Assembly (NCBI RefSeq): GCF_000428905.1 | Contig: NZ_AUAV01000008.1 | Coordinates: 62,001-126,000, forward strand | From: Brumicola pallidula DSM 14239 = ACAM 615 | GTDB taxonomy: Bacteria; Pseudomonadota; Gammaproteobacteria; Enterobacterales; Alteromonadaceae | Length of the DNA: 64,000 nucleotides | Direction of reading: 5' to 3' | Part shown: positions 9,091 to 18,628 of the stretch, piece by piece | Numbering within the stretch: position 1 is the stretch's first letter | How the letters are laid out: each line of letters opens with the position of its first letter | Notes under the pieces: generated by a model | Told to the model about the DNA's origin: nothing | Seen by the model: only the letters and a program-made list of their open reading frames with translations | Database searches by the model: none | Translations under genes and position numbers: made by a program

Positions 9091-10056
9091 ATGATATCAG
9101 GCAATAAAGTTATCCCAAGTATGGGTTTCGGATTGTGGAAAATTTCTCAAGATGACTGCGCAACAGCGGTTTATAATGCAATAAAAGAAGGTTATCGCCA
9201 TTTGGATAGCGCATCTGACTACGGTAACGAAAAGCAAGTAGGAGAGGGCATTAAGCTCGCTATTGAAGATGGTTTATGTTCGCGCGAAGATTTATGGGTA
9301 ACGTCTAAGCTGTGGAATTCGTTTCATGCTAAAGAGCATGTCGAGCTGGCATTGCAAAAAAGTTTGGACGATTTACAGCTAGATTATCTAGATCTTTATT
9401 TAATTCATTTTCCTATTGCCTCTAAGTTCATACCTATTGAAACTCGTTATCCACCAGAGTGGATAGCCGATCCAGATGGGCCAAATCCACGTCTTGAATT
9501 AGCGCCAGTGCCTCTTATGGAAACTTGGCAAGCAATGGAAGCGGTTTACGAGAAAGGGTTAGCAAAACAAATTGGTGTTTGTAATTACAATAGCGGCTTA
9601 CTGCATGACCTAATGTCGTATGCCAAAATAAAACCCAGCATGTTACAGATTGAATCACACCCGTATTTAACCCAAGAAAAACTGATCCGTTTAGCTAAAC
9701 AATACAATATGGCAGTGACGGCATTTTCACCCTTAGGCGCGCTTTCATATTTAGAACTAGATATGGCAGGTGCGGCAGAGTCGGTGATCGAGCAAAAAAT
9801 TGTGAAAAAAGCAGCCCTACGTACAGGGAAAACAGCTGCGCAGGTTGTATTACGATGGGGTGTGCAGCGCGGCACAGCGATTATTTCAAAAACGACACAG
9901 CCCGAAAGGTTAATTGAAAATATTGATATTTTTGACTTTGAGCTAAACGAAGAAGAAATGACTGCTATTTCTGCATTGAATATTAATCGTCGTTTTAACG
10001 ACCCTGGCGACTTTTGCGAAGCAGCCTTTAATACTTTTAATCCCATTTACGATTAG
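9091..10056 (+). CDS. Aldo-keto reductase (xylose-reductase-like; candidate 6-oxo-sugar reductase)
   Basis: 321 residues with the complete AKR tetrad: Asp39 (HLDS), Tyr44 (DYGNE), Lys73 (TSKLW) and His106 (LIHFP). The cofactor segment IISKTTQPERLIENI is near the C-terminus. It is strongly reminiscent of yeast D-xylose reductase, including the IHFPIA...KFIPIETRYPPEW stretch. It reduces a sugar aldehyde with NAD(P)H in the cytoplasm. It is first in an operon with the dioxygenase gene 8 bp downstream and an exporter after that, behind a GntR-type operator and an AAGGGGG ribosome site. Two readings are possible: reduction of xylose, or of 6-oxoglucose formed by oxygenolytic desulfonation of sulfoquinovose. 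The second explains the neighbours better. Confidence 0.92.
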   Translation: MISGNKVIPSMGFGLWKISQDDCATAVYNAIKEGYRHLDSASDYGNEKQVGEGIKLAIEDGLCSREDLWVTSKLWNSFHAKEHVELALQKSLDDLQLDYLDLYLIHFPIASKFIPIETRYPPEWIADPDGPNPRLELAPVPLMETWQAMEAVYEKGLAKQIGVCNYNSGLLHDLMSYAKIKPSMLQIESHPYLTQEKLIRLAKQYNMAVTAFSPLGALSYLELDMAGAAESVIEQKIVKKAALRTGKTAAQVVLRWGVQRGTAIISKTTQPERLIENIDIFDFELNEEEMTAISALNINRRFNDPGDFCEAAFNTFNPIYD

Positions 10057-10064
10057 GAAAACTG

Positions 10065-11051
10065 ATGAAAACAGCAATAAACTATGCAGAAGTACCCCAT
10101 CAACTCCAGTGCGGAGATTCTGTTTTCCCAAGAGTGATTGTGAACGATGGTAGTGTCACCAACTTAAGTGAATGTGAACGTTGGATTAATGACAATATTG
10201 ACGTCTTAGAGGGTGCGTTAAAAAGTTCTGGTGCAATATTGTTTCGTGGTTTCCCAGTAAATTCGGCAGAAACCTTCGATACTTTTTCAAATGCGTTTGC
10301 TTACCCTAACTTTACATATAAAGAGTCCTTATCAAATGCCGTGAGGATCAACTTTACGGAACGCGTTTTTACCGCTAATGAGGCGCCAAAGGAAGTTGAA
10401 ATATATTTACATCACGAAATGGCGCAAACGCCCATATCGCCTAGTAAGATCTTCTTCTTTTGTAAAAGTGCAGCCAATGAAGGGGGTGCTACACCTCTTT
10501 GTCGTTCAGACATGTTATTTGCAGAGCTACTCAAGCGAGCCCCCGAGGTTGCTCAAGAATTCGCATCAAAAGGGCTAAAGTATACAACACATATGCCTGC
10601 TGAAGACGATCTTCGTAGTGGTCAAGGACGGAGTTGGATGAGTACGCTTAGTGTAGAATCAAAAGAGCAGGCTGAGCACAAACTCGCGGAACTTAAATAT
10701 AGCTGGAAATGGATGCCTGATGGCAGTTTAAAAGCGACAACACCGGTGCTGCCTGCCGTTGTTGATTTAGGCAACGGTGTTAAGGTTTTTTATAACCAAC
10801 TTATTGCTGCTTATATGGGGTGGAAAGGCGTAAAAGAAAACCCAGCGAGCGCTATAACGTTTGGCGATGGTAGTCATATTCCAGTCGCAGCATTAGAGCT
10901 CGTTACTTCTATCGCAGAACAATTTACTTTTGACTTACCTTGGCAGGATGGCGACGTCGCTTTGGTCGACAATTACATGGCCATGCATGGCCGTAAACCT
11001 TATTCAGGTGAGCGTAAGCGAGAAGTACTTGTTGCACTTGCGATGAATTAG
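10065..11051 (+). CDS. TauD/TfdA-type Fe(II)/2-oxoglutarate dioxygenase
   Basis: 328 residues. The iron-binding triad is visible as His116-x-Glu118 (LHHEMA) and His308 (YMAMHGR), with Arg319 (GERKREVLVAL) placed to hold 2-oxoglutarate; AILFRGFPV near residue 57-65 is a usual family landmark. Known TauD relatives hydroxylate the carbon next to a sulfonate or ether and so release sulfite or an aldehyde; SyrP-like members hydroxylate amino acids. Lying between a sugar-aldehyde reductase and a putative sulfate/sulfite exporter, in a locus with a glycosidase, it is a good candidate for a sugar-sulfonate dioxygenase. Family is firm, substrate inferred. It ends 4 bp before the next frame. Confidence 0.9.
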   Translation: MKTAINYAEVPHQLQCGDSVFPRVIVNDGSVTNLSECERWINDNIDVLEGALKSSGAILFRGFPVNSAETFDTFSNAFAYPNFTYKESLSNAVRINFTERVFTANEAPKEVEIYLHHEMAQTPISPSKIFFFCKSAANEGGATPLCRSDMLFAELLKRAPEVAQEFASKGLKYTTHMPAEDDLRSGQGRSWMSTLSVESKEQAEHKLAELKYSWKWMPDGSLKATTPVLPAVVDLGNGVKVFYNQLIAAYMGWKGVKENPASAITFGDGSHIPVAALELVTSIAEQFTFDLPWQDGDVALVDNYMAMHGRKPYSGERKREVLVALAMN

Positions 11052-11055
11052 TCAA

Positions 11056-12057
11056 TTGTCTATTAAAGTCAGTAAATTTGAAGCCATAACTGTTCTTCTG
11101 CCGGGTATCGTTATTTCTGTCGTAGTCGGTTTGGCCGCGCTTTTTTTAAGCAGTCACTATGGCGCTCCAGCGATGCTGTTTGCCTTGCTCTTGGGTATCG
11201 CTATGTCCTTTATTTATGAGGACTCTAAGTGCAAAGCAGGTATTGAATTTACTGCCTGCCATATACTGCGTATTGGCGTCGCGCTATTAGGCTTGCGGAT
11301 CGCTTTTGGTGATCTTGCCGCAATGGGCTGGAAAACCGGAATTTTGCTTGTTGTAGCAGTGGTAAGCACCATTTTTGTCGGCATATTGCTAGCAAAGGTT
11401 TTTGGCTTAAATAAACGTTTTGGTTTACTAACGGGTGGGTCGGTCGGAATTTGTGGCGCGTCTGCCGCCATGGCTATTTCGGCTGTGCTTCCTCAAAGCC
11501 CAGAAAACGACCGCGATACGCTGTTAACGATAATTGGCGTAACCTCACTTTCTACTATCGCCATGGTGGTATATCCCATTGTCGCCGCATATTTGCAACT
11601 AAACGAAACCCAAACCAGTATTTTTTTGGGGGCAACCATACATGACGTCGCGCAAGTGGTCGGTGCCGGCTACTCAGTTTCAGAACAAACAGGGGATCTA
11701 GCTACCCTAACAAAGCTAGTGCGAGTGGCATTTTTAATGCCCGTGGTAATGTGTATCTTACTTGTGCTTAAGCTCAATCTTGACAGTGATAGAAATGCAA
11801 AGCCGCCTGGGGTCCCCGCTTTTTTACTCGCGTTTACCGTGCTTATGGCTATCAACAGCTTGGTGAGTTTGCCGCAAGTGATCACCGACTCAGCGACTGA
11901 TATTTCGCGTTTTTCTTTAGTTATTTCTATCGCTGCAATTGGGATGAAATCAAATCTACGTAAGATACTGGTTGTTGGTATTAAACCTATATTGTTACTC
12001 GTTATCGAAACGCTGTGGATTGCCGCCCTTATATTACTATGTCTACCTTATCTTTGA
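11056..12057 (+). CDS. YeiH/UPF0324 family membrane protein (putative sulfate exporter)
   Basis: 333 residues with about ten hydrophobic segments and family landmarks: LLGIAMSF near the start, CHILRIGVALLGLRI, GGSVGICGASAAMAISAVLP and FLGATIHDVAQVVGAGYSVS. The family is annotated as putative sulfate exporter, with little experimental support. The start taken is TTG at 11056, four bases after the dioxygenase stop, so translation is probably coupled; a clear ribosome site is missing. As the last gene of the operon it could export sulfite or sulfate released by the dioxygenase. This agrees with a sulfonate substrate but does not prove it. Confidence 0.88.
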   Translation: MSIKVSKFEAITVLLPGIVISVVVGLAALFLSSHYGAPAMLFALLLGIAMSFIYEDSKCKAGIEFTACHILRIGVALLGLRIAFGDLAAMGWKTGILLVVAVVSTIFVGILLAKVFGLNKRFGLLTGGSVGICGASAAMAISAVLPQSPENDRDTLLTIIGVTSLSTIAMVVYPIVAAYLQLNETQTSIFLGATIHDVAQVVGAGYSVSEQTGDLATLTKLVRVAFLMPVVMCILLVLKLNLDSDRNAKPPGVPAFLLAFTVLMAINSLVSLPQVITDSATDISRFSLVISIAAIGMKSNLRKILVVGIKPILLLVIETLWIAALILLCLPYL

Positions 12058-12310
12058 ATAAGTGCTTGTCGTTAAAGACATGCTCATTCGTCCCTGCGCC
12101 TAAAATACGTCAACAAACGAGTGGACTCCTCCTCCTTTAACTAAGCTAACTCTCTCATATCATTCCACAACAGTAGTTAGCATAAAATAAACAAATAATA
12201 TTTAATATCATCGAGAAAAACGATGTTTAGTGTAACTTTAACAGTATTTAATTACTGACTATAAACCTATAAGATTAATTTTATTTTGATAAATAGGTAT
12301 ATAACGCAAC

Positions 12311-13864
12311 ATGAAATTTAAACACTTAGCACTGCTTTCAATCGCCATGGTCGGATTTAGCACTCCTCTCTTGGCAACCTCTTCCTTTGACTTTGCCACT
12401 TCAGCTTCTGCGGATAAAAAAAGTCATGTGGTATTTATCAATGACGTTAACAATTTGGATGGCATATCACAAATTTTAGCCCAAGGCTCAGTTGATCAAT
12501 TAAGTAAACTGATAGAGCTCAATAAATTTACCGCGGAAAAAGGTAACACACTGCATTTGCAGATGATTGGTGCAGCAGAATCGCTGTTGCTTGTTGGCAC
12601 TTATGACAAAGACGGATTAAGTGCACCGGAGCTGCAAGATTTAGGGGGTAAAATAGCCAGCTCGTTAAATTCAACGGAAGAAATGCTTGATATAGCTGTG
12701 CATGTTCAAAATTTAGAAACCACTGAAACGCTTCCAAGTGCACACATCGCTTACGGTTATCATCTAAGACATTATAGTTTCGACCGCTATAAAACAAAAA
12801 AGAGTGAAGGTAAGTCCGACGTGTTGCTAGTCAATGGCAGTGCTGATGATGCTACGAATGCCGCAAATTTATATCACTCTGATTTGGCATTCATAGCAAA
12901 AGGTGTGCATTTAACTCGTGACTTGGCAACTGAACCGGGTAAAAACATGTATCCCCAGGCCTTTGTTGACGTAGTGAAAGCTAAATTCAAAGGGATCAAA
13001 AATGTAGATATAGATGTGCTTGATATGCGCGATATTAAAAAGTTAAAAATGGGCGCTTTAGAAGGTGTAGGGTTAGGCTCTATTAATGATCCTCGTTTAT
13101 TAGTGATCAATTATCGTGGCTCACAAAAGACAGACGCTCCTATCGCACTTGTTGGTAAAGGAATTACATTTGATACAGGTGGTATCAGTATAAAGCCGAA
13201 TACTGGCATGTGGGCCATGAAGTCAGATTTGTCGGGAGCTGCAGCAGTTGCAGGCACCCTTTATGCTAGTGCTCAACGTGGCGAAAACATCAACTTGATT
13301 GGGTTTATGCCACTGGCTGAAAATATGCCAAGCCAAGATGCAATTCGCCCCGGGGATGTGCTAGAAACCATGAAAGGCGTGAGTATTGAAGTTATCAGTA
13401 CCGATGCAGAAGGGCGTTTAATCCTAGCTGATGCAGTCTATTATGCTCAGCAAAAATATAAACCTAAAATGTTGTTGAATATAGCCACATTAACAGGCTC
13501 TGCCGGTAGAGCATTGGGTGATGAATACGCTGCGGTCATTACCAGAGATTTTGAGTTATCCAAACAAATGATGGACGTTGGTGAGCGCTCAGGAGAATTG
13601 GTATGGCCCTTACCTTTGCATGCTAACCATTTTAAACAGATAGAATCACCCATTGCTGATATTAAAAATTCAGGTGCGGGTAACCCGGGTGCAAGCATCG
13701 GCGCTGCTGTTGTGGCTACTTTTATTGATGAAGACTTGCCGTGGGTGCATCTAGATATTGCTAGTGTCGATTGGCTGGAAGCTGATATTGATGTTGCACC
13801 AAAAGGCAGCCAAGGTTGGGGTGTTCGATTTATGGATCAGTTAGTTAGAGATCATGCTGAATAG
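12311..13864 (+). CDS. Exported M17 family leucyl aminopeptidase
   Basis: 517 residues beginning with a signal peptide (MKFKHLALLSIAMVGFSTPLLATSS), unusual because most M17 enzymes are cytoplasmic. The catalytic domain has GKGITFDTGGISIKP and MKSDLSGAAAV (about 275-310) and STDAEGRLILADA (about 362-375), which supply the two-zinc ligands and the active-site arginine. It removes N-terminal residues from peptides, probably in the periplasm. It converges with a TonB receptor on a shared terminator; such peptidase/receptor neighbours in Alteromonadales often serve peptide use. Monocistronic by spacing. Confidence 0.93.
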   Translation: MKFKHLALLSIAMVGFSTPLLATSSFDFATSASADKKSHVVFINDVNNLDGISQILAQGSVDQLSKLIELNKFTAEKGNTLHLQMIGAAESLLLVGTYDKDGLSAPELQDLGGKIASSLNSTEEMLDIAVHVQNLETTETLPSAHIAYGYHLRHYSFDRYKTKKSEGKSDVLLVNGSADDATNAANLYHSDLAFIAKGVHLTRDLATEPGKNMYPQAFVDVVKAKFKGIKNVDIDVLDMRDIKKLKMGALEGVGLGSINDPRLLVINYRGSQKTDAPIALVGKGITFDTGGISIKPNTGMWAMKSDLSGAAAVAGTLYASAQRGENINLIGFMPLAENMPSQDAIRPGDVLETMKGVSIEVISTDAEGRLILADAVYYAQQKYKPKMLLNIATLTGSAGRALGDEYAAVITRDFELSKQMMDVGERSGELVWPLPLHANHFKQIESPIADIKNSGAGNPGASIGAAVVATFIDEDLPWVHLDIASVDWLEADIDVAPKGSQGWGVRFMDQLVRDHAE

Positions 13865-13948
13865 ACGTATTTCGAATGTAGGCTAGAGTATCACGGGTAT
13901 TGAAACATATTCGTGATGGACGCTATTTTCCTTACTTAGCGGTCAATA

Positions 13949-13975
13949 AAAAAGGCGTCATAATGACGCCTTTTT
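13949..13975. terminator. Bidirectional intrinsic terminator
   Basis: Stem GGCGTCA/TGACGCC with a TAA loop (13954-13970), preceded by AAAAA and followed by TTTTT, so it works in both directions. It serves the aminopeptidase (+) and the convergent TonB receptor (-). Confidence 0.9.
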
Positions 13976-14063
13976 ATTTATTGCATATACTTTCGGCAAA
14001 AGTTTCTAGTAAATATTCATTGCACACAGCTGTCGCTACAGTGCAAATTCTACCTTTGACTAC

Positions 14064-16670
14064 TTAAAACTTATAAGTAGCCTGGACATACGCAAATCTT
14101 CCCTGTGCATTATGCACCGATGATACATAACCTGCAGAAGAGCTATAAGAAAACGGTGGTTCTTCGTTTAACAGATTGGTCGCACCTAGCGTTAGTATAG
14201 TATTTTTTATACCCGCATAATTAACCGTTGTATCAACTGAAACAAAGGCGTCAATATCGGGCGCTATTGAACCGTCGGTTCGAGTTCGCACAGGTTGATC
14301 TTCTTTAAATTCACCCACATAGTTAATCGCAAAGTTTGCACTCCAATCGTCTTTTATCCATAGGGTAGATGCTGTCCAGCGAACTTCTGGTTGTTCAAAC
14401 CCTCCTTCCTCTGCAAAGAGACGATCGCCAGTACGAATATCTTCATAGTTCAATACGTAGTTCAAGACATAATTGAATTTGAAGTCGCCCATATCAGATG
14501 ACATTCTGTACATTATATCAAGGTCTAAACCCGACGTTTTAAGATCGAATAAATTCTCAAAACGGTCAAAAATAACCACGACTTGACCTGGATCGTTTGC
14601 TAGCCCTGTTGGTATACGTTGAACAACCGATTGATTACTCCCCTGCGTGGTAAATACGAACTGAGTGTCTTTACCAATAACATTTTCAATGTCGTAACTG
14701 TAATAATCTAAAGAAAAGTCAATATCTTCGGTAACTTCATAAATAACACCCAGATTATAACTTTTAGACTCTTCTGGCCCTAAATCCGGGTTACCAGCCA
14801 ATTGCGCCGTGTATTCAAAAAGTTCACAGGCTTGATCAACGTTGCCTATCGCATCACATCGTACGGTATCCACTAAGTTTGGTGATTCGTCTGTTCGACC
14901 TAAGCCAATTTGACTCAAAGAAGGCGCGCGAAATGCGGTTCCATATGAGCCTCGGATAGATAACTCATCCATAGGTGTCCAAATAAAAGCCACTTTAGGG
15001 TCGGTAGTGGTGCCAAAATCACTGTAGTCTTCGTGACGCACGGCCACTTGAACATTGAGTGTTTCAGTGACAGGGATTGCAAGCTCAGCGAAAATAGACG
15101 TATTGTCACGTTCACCGTTTGCCTGTGTTGCTTCTGTACCAAATACATCACCACGAATGAACTGATCGTCTGGATTATCACTAATGGTTTCTTCACGATA
15201 CTCAGCGCCAACCGCCAGCATTACTTGGCCTGATGACATTTCCATGACAGGACCCGATACCATGCCATCAAAAGACTTACTGGTAGACTTACCATATCGA
15301 GTGGTTTGAGTTTCTATATAATCAAGCGCTTCTTGACTGTTCGAAGAGGGCTCAAAGGGATTCCACAACCCACTGTCTATGGCTTCTTGCGTTCGACGAG
15401 AGTTTGGAAAACCATTTACCCCACGTTCAATCGAATCACTTTTTATGTAGCTGTAAGCGGCTTCATAGTCCCAATTGTTAAATTCACCTTGGAAGCCAAA
15501 AACGCTGCGATAATAATCTGAATCGACCCGTTTTTCACGGTCACCAATTTCGACTAAACGACGACGCATGGTCAAATCTTGCTGATAAAATTCACTTTGT
15601 TCGTCATCGGCAAATGGATGGTTTACATTATCAGCCGACATCAACAGCTCATTAAAGCTTGGGCTGGCTGCCCCTCTAATGGTGGTTTTTGAATTTTGTC
15701 CGTTTAATTCAATGAATGCGCGCAGCGTGCCGTTAATTTCAAAATTACCCATGTACATGAAACTTACCCGTTCCGATGCAGGCACCTCTGAACTCATCGG
15801 TGCAAAATCGTAACGACACAACGTGCCTGTTATATCTTCTGCAGGACAAACGTCATTGCCAAAGGTATCGGGCACCCGAATAGAGTTGTTTGATTCAAGT
15901 GCGATAGTGCCTGGAAAACCTGAAGAGCTTCTGCCGTCTCCTGCGTATGGGTCATTAGGTCTCAACGCGGTTTGATTGGCAGAGCTAGTATAATATCTGT
16001 CTGCGCCAAGTATTTCTTCACGATCGAAATAATCTACAACAAAAGTATGACTGGCTTTTTCTGAGCTACTACCAAACAATAGGCTGGTATTCGTCTCTTT
16101 ACCGCCACCATCAGCGGTATCGCCAACTTTTGTAGAAAGTTCTAAGCCGTCATAGTCATCTTTTAATATGATATTAATAACGCCTGCAATTGCGTCAGAA
16201 CCATAGGTAGCCGATGCACCGTCTTTCAATATATCTACCCGTTTAATGGCAGCTATTGGGATGTTATTGATATCAACAAAGGCGGTGTCTATTGCGTTCG
16301 CGAAAGGGGAAACAGAAATACGACGACCATTCACAAGAATGAGGGTTGAATCTGCACCCAAGCCTCGTAATGATACGCTTGAACCACCGTTAGCCGTTCC
16401 ATCGCTACTGTTACCCTGAGTTGAAAATGTGCCTTGCCCGGCAGCGGGCAGTTTCGTGAATAAGCCGATTAAATCGGTTACGCCCGCGTTAGCAATATCC
16501 TGAGAAGTTAACGAAGTAACCGGTGACGGCCCTTCCATATCAGTTCTTTTAATATGCGAACCAGTTACTTTGATGCGTTCAATTGGACTTTCGTCGATTT
16601 GAGCATGAGTAGACATACTGCTTGAAATAGCAGCAGCTAAGAGTGTGAGTTTGATTTTACTGTGTTTCAT
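14064..16670 (-). CDS. TonB-dependent receptor
   Basis: 868 residues: signal peptide (cleavage near THAQ), TonB-box-like IERIKVTGSHI, plug with SSVSLRGLGADSTLILVNGRRI and a VDILKDGASATYGSDAIAGVINI stretch, then a long barrel ending in the aromatic C-terminal strand FAYVQATYKF. Size and plug wording match the large group of Alteromonadales/Xanthomonadales receptors whose substrates are often peptides or plant-type oligomers. Its neighbour is an exported aminopeptidase on the opposite strand. The 248-bp upstream gap is AT-rich and holds two direct copies of ATTAAAAAATCA (about 16794-16817). Substrate not readable. Confidence 0.94.
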   Translation of the reverse strand: MKHSKIKLTLLAAAISSSMSTHAQIDESPIERIKVTGSHIKRTDMEGPSPVTSLTSQDIANAGVTDLIGLFTKLPAAGQGTFSTQGNSSDGTANGGSSVSLRGLGADSTLILVNGRRISVSPFANAIDTAFVDINNIPIAAIKRVDILKDGASATYGSDAIAGVINIILKDDYDGLELSTKVGDTADGGGKETNTSLLFGSSSEKASHTFVVDYFDREEILGADRYYTSSANQTALRPNDPYAGDGRSSSGFPGTIALESNNSIRVPDTFGNDVCPAEDITGTLCRYDFAPMSSEVPASERVSFMYMGNFEINGTLRAFIELNGQNSKTTIRGAASPSFNELLMSADNVNHPFADDEQSEFYQQDLTMRRRLVEIGDREKRVDSDYYRSVFGFQGEFNNWDYEAAYSYIKSDSIERGVNGFPNSRRTQEAIDSGLWNPFEPSSNSQEALDYIETQTTRYGKSTSKSFDGMVSGPVMEMSSGQVMLAVGAEYREETISDNPDDQFIRGDVFGTEATQANGERDNTSIFAELAIPVTETLNVQVAVRHEDYSDFGTTTDPKVAFIWTPMDELSIRGSYGTAFRAPSLSQIGLGRTDESPNLVDTVRCDAIGNVDQACELFEYTAQLAGNPDLGPEESKSYNLGVIYEVTEDIDFSLDYYSYDIENVIGKDTQFVFTTQGSNQSVVQRIPTGLANDPGQVVVIFDRFENLFDLKTSGLDLDIMYRMSSDMGDFKFNYVLNYVLNYEDIRTGDRLFAEEGGFEQPEVRWTASTLWIKDDWSANFAINYVGEFKEDQPVRTRTDGSIAPDIDAFVSVDTTVNYAGIKNTILTLGATNLLNEEPPFSYSSSAGYVSSVHNAQGRFAYVQATYKF

Positions 16671-16902
16671 GCTTTTTTCCCTGATAGATTTTTATTTTAA
16701 TCAGGAATTGAAGTCTGCTATAACAGCTACTTCAATCCCTCTAAAGTCGAGCCGTTAATTATGTGTTGCAGATGAAAATTACTGTAATTAAATTAAAAAA
16801 TCAATTAAAAAATCAATATTAGTTGCTCGTAAAAAAACGCGTCTACCGAATGAAAGGGCACTATTAACTTATCGAATTAAGATGATAATAACAACTTTTC
16901 AG

Positions 16903-17510
16903 TAGCTCATGCCAAATTCTAGACGCAACTAACCCTAGTCCATTCACTAAATGCTCGTTCACGGAGTATCCTGTCATTATCGGCTTGCATTTTATGGCGG
17001 CCAAGCCTAAACAGATTATTTACAATGCCATGACACGTTAAAAATCGTTGTGCTTGGCCTTGTGATTTAAACCGCCGCATTTGCGGTTCTTGTTGTCTAC
17101 CCGGCTGGTGAGACAATTCACAGCGATTGTTTTTGTATTGTTGGGTTGAATGAGCAACGCTGGGCATAACTTCCCTTCTCACAGCCGAATAACTGCGCAA
17201 TTTATCGGTGACTATCTTTAATGGCGTTGCCTGCTGGCCCTTCAATAACTTTTTAAAGAACTTCATTGCGGTCTTTTTGTTTCTGCGTTTTTGAACCAAA
17301 ATATCAAGCTCATCACCATCTTGATCGACAGCTCGCCAAAGGTAATGCAAAACACCATTGATCTTAATAAATACCTCATCCAAGTACCACATATCACCGA
17401 GTTGACCGCGCTTCTTCCTGATCTGACTACAATATTGATTGCCGAACTTTATGCACCAATTTCTAACGGTCTCGTAACTTACGCTGGTCCCTCTGGCGGC
17501 CAATTCACAC
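16903..17510 (-). mobile_element. IS6-like insertion sequence, 5'-truncated copy A
   Basis: A transposase frame (from about 17510 to the TAG at 16919) keeps the DDE core of the IS6 family: WYLDEVF, KIVTDKLRSY and NNRCELSHQPGR, and the region just before it, AARGTSVSYETVRNW. It lacks the first part of the transposase; homology stops at about 17510, where an in-frame stop and unrelated sequence follow. The 3' end (TAGCTYATGCCAAATT) matches copy B at 20084. The copy is therefore a remnant and cannot move by itself. Confidence 0.85.
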
Positions 17511-17731
17511 TAGATGAAAATACGGGCAAGTCATTTTTTGTTGATCCCGAAAAACAAAAAAACGAAATTGAGGGCGTAATTAAAGCCAAGATAAATGAAC
17601 AAAATAAAAGAAATCGTAGACTAAAAGATCGAAGAAGTGGCCACGCGATACGCCGTAGGTTTAGAGGTGAAACTGGCACATTGCCTAGAAAAAGATTGTC
17701 ACAGAGAAAATATGATGAATTGGTCAAATGA
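17511..17731 (+). pseudogene. C-terminal fragment of an unrecognised gene
   Basis: An open frame on the plus strand, opening inside the truncated IS copy and giving about 70 residues after the IS break: DENTGKSFFVDPEK, then a charged helix with KINEQNKRNRRLKDRRSG and a basic tail ending RKRLSQRKYDELVK. The part that overlaps the transposase is just its antisense; only the part after 17511 can be real and it looks like the 3' end of a gene whose front was lost at the IS junction. I do not recognise the family. The rest of the gap to hipB (17732-17949) holds no gene and should include the hip promoter. Confidence 0.35.
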
Positions 17732-17949
17732 GATAAATTTGACGACTTTAAATGCCAACAGTGTGATACCAGCGACTGTTTTAGAATGAATGGTCCATTC
17801 GTCTATTGCGCTGAATAACCAAGTGCAGGTTGCTTTTGTGTAACAATGTGCGGCATTCTACAAACATATTTGTTATTACATATTGCATGCCACGCTACAT
17901 TTAGTTATTGTTGTATTTAATAAGACTTTACCCAAACGCAGAGTGAATT

Positions 17950-18279
17950 ATGTCGACAGATAACAATGTTAAAAGATTGCTAGCAAACTATGAGGCTCAA
18001 ACATTTAGCGCCTTGTCTGAGCTTCAGCGCAAACTCATCGCTGCAATGGATCAGCGTGACACGCTAGGTGATATCCACCAGATCGGTAAAATAGCGAAAG
18101 GATACAAACAAACTAATAAATCGAGCAATGAAACGCTCGCCTTACTTAGTGGTGTGACTTCCAATACCATATCAACCATGACGAGTGACCCAACTAACTC
18201 AAAGGTATCCACTGTCCTTGCACTACTTGATATCATGGGCATGACACTGACTATTTCACGTAAATCTGCTGATGAGTAA
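17950..18279 (+). CDS. hipB: HipB-like DNA-binding component of a HipBST toxin-antitoxin system
   Basis: 109 residues with a C-terminal Xre-type helix-turn-helix (about 65-105: ETLALLSGVTSNTISTM, then KVSTVLALLDIMGMTLTI), preceded by a helical N-terminal extension. In HipBA and HipBST systems this protein binds the operator and represses the operon. Its last 8 bases overlap the start of the next gene (ATG at 18272). Together with two downstream frames for the two halves of HipA this matches HipBST, where hipB is first. Confidence 0.85.
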   Translation: MSTDNNVKRLLANYEAQTFSALSELQRKLIAAMDQRDTLGDIHQIGKIAKGYKQTNKSSNETLALLSGVTSNTISTMTSDPTNSKVSTVLALLDIMGMTLTISRKSADE

Positions 18280-18628
18280 TATAAGTCGACAAGGGCGTGT
18301 CTTTGCCAATGGCAAGCTGGCAGGTCTATTAACTGAATACAAAGAAACAACCGGCGCACAAAGTTATACGTTTGAGTACGACGGTGATTATATCATTCAA
18401 AGTGGCACGCCTATAGGCTATCACTTTCCCCTAACGAATGAGCCTTATGTGCATGATGTGCTGTCCCCATTTTTCACCAACTTAGTCTCTGAAGGTTGGG
18501 TAAGGGTCTTTCAAGCAAGCAAAGCACGATTAGATAAACGCGATGATTTTGGATTGCTACTGGCCAATGGTGGCGATCTGATTGGCGCAATATCAGTTCA
18601 GCCCAACAACAAGGATATGCAGCAATGA
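18272..18628 (+). CDS. hipS: HipS-like small antitoxin (HipA N-terminal subdomain)
   Basis: 118 residues matching only the N-terminal Couple_hipA-type subdomain of HipA: GRVFANGKLAGLLTEY, YIIQSGTPIGYHFPL, the PFFTNLVSEGWVR stretch and DDFGLLLANGGDLIGAISV. In the three-gene HipBST system this piece is a separate protein that neutralises the HipT kinase. It overlaps hipB by 8 bp and hipT by 4 bp (ATGA at 18625-18628), which indicates translational coupling and not a recent frameshift. Confidence 0.82.
   Translation: MSNISRQGRVFANGKLAGLLTEYKETTGAQSYTFEYDGDYIIQSGTPIGYHFPLTNEPYVHDVLSPFFTNLVSEGWVRVFQASKARLDKRDDFGLLLANGGDLIGAISVQPNNKDMQQ

Noticed and set aside
9091-10056. Fungal-like xylose reductase acquired for xylose use
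   Set aside because: Strong similarity is seen, but no xylitol dehydrogenase, xylulokinase or xylose isomerase is nearby and the operon partners point to another aldehyde; kept only as an alternative.
17291-17510. N-terminal half of a 146-residue plus-strand frame
   Set aside because: This part is the antisense of the IS6-like transposase; only the stretch after 17511 may derive from a gene.
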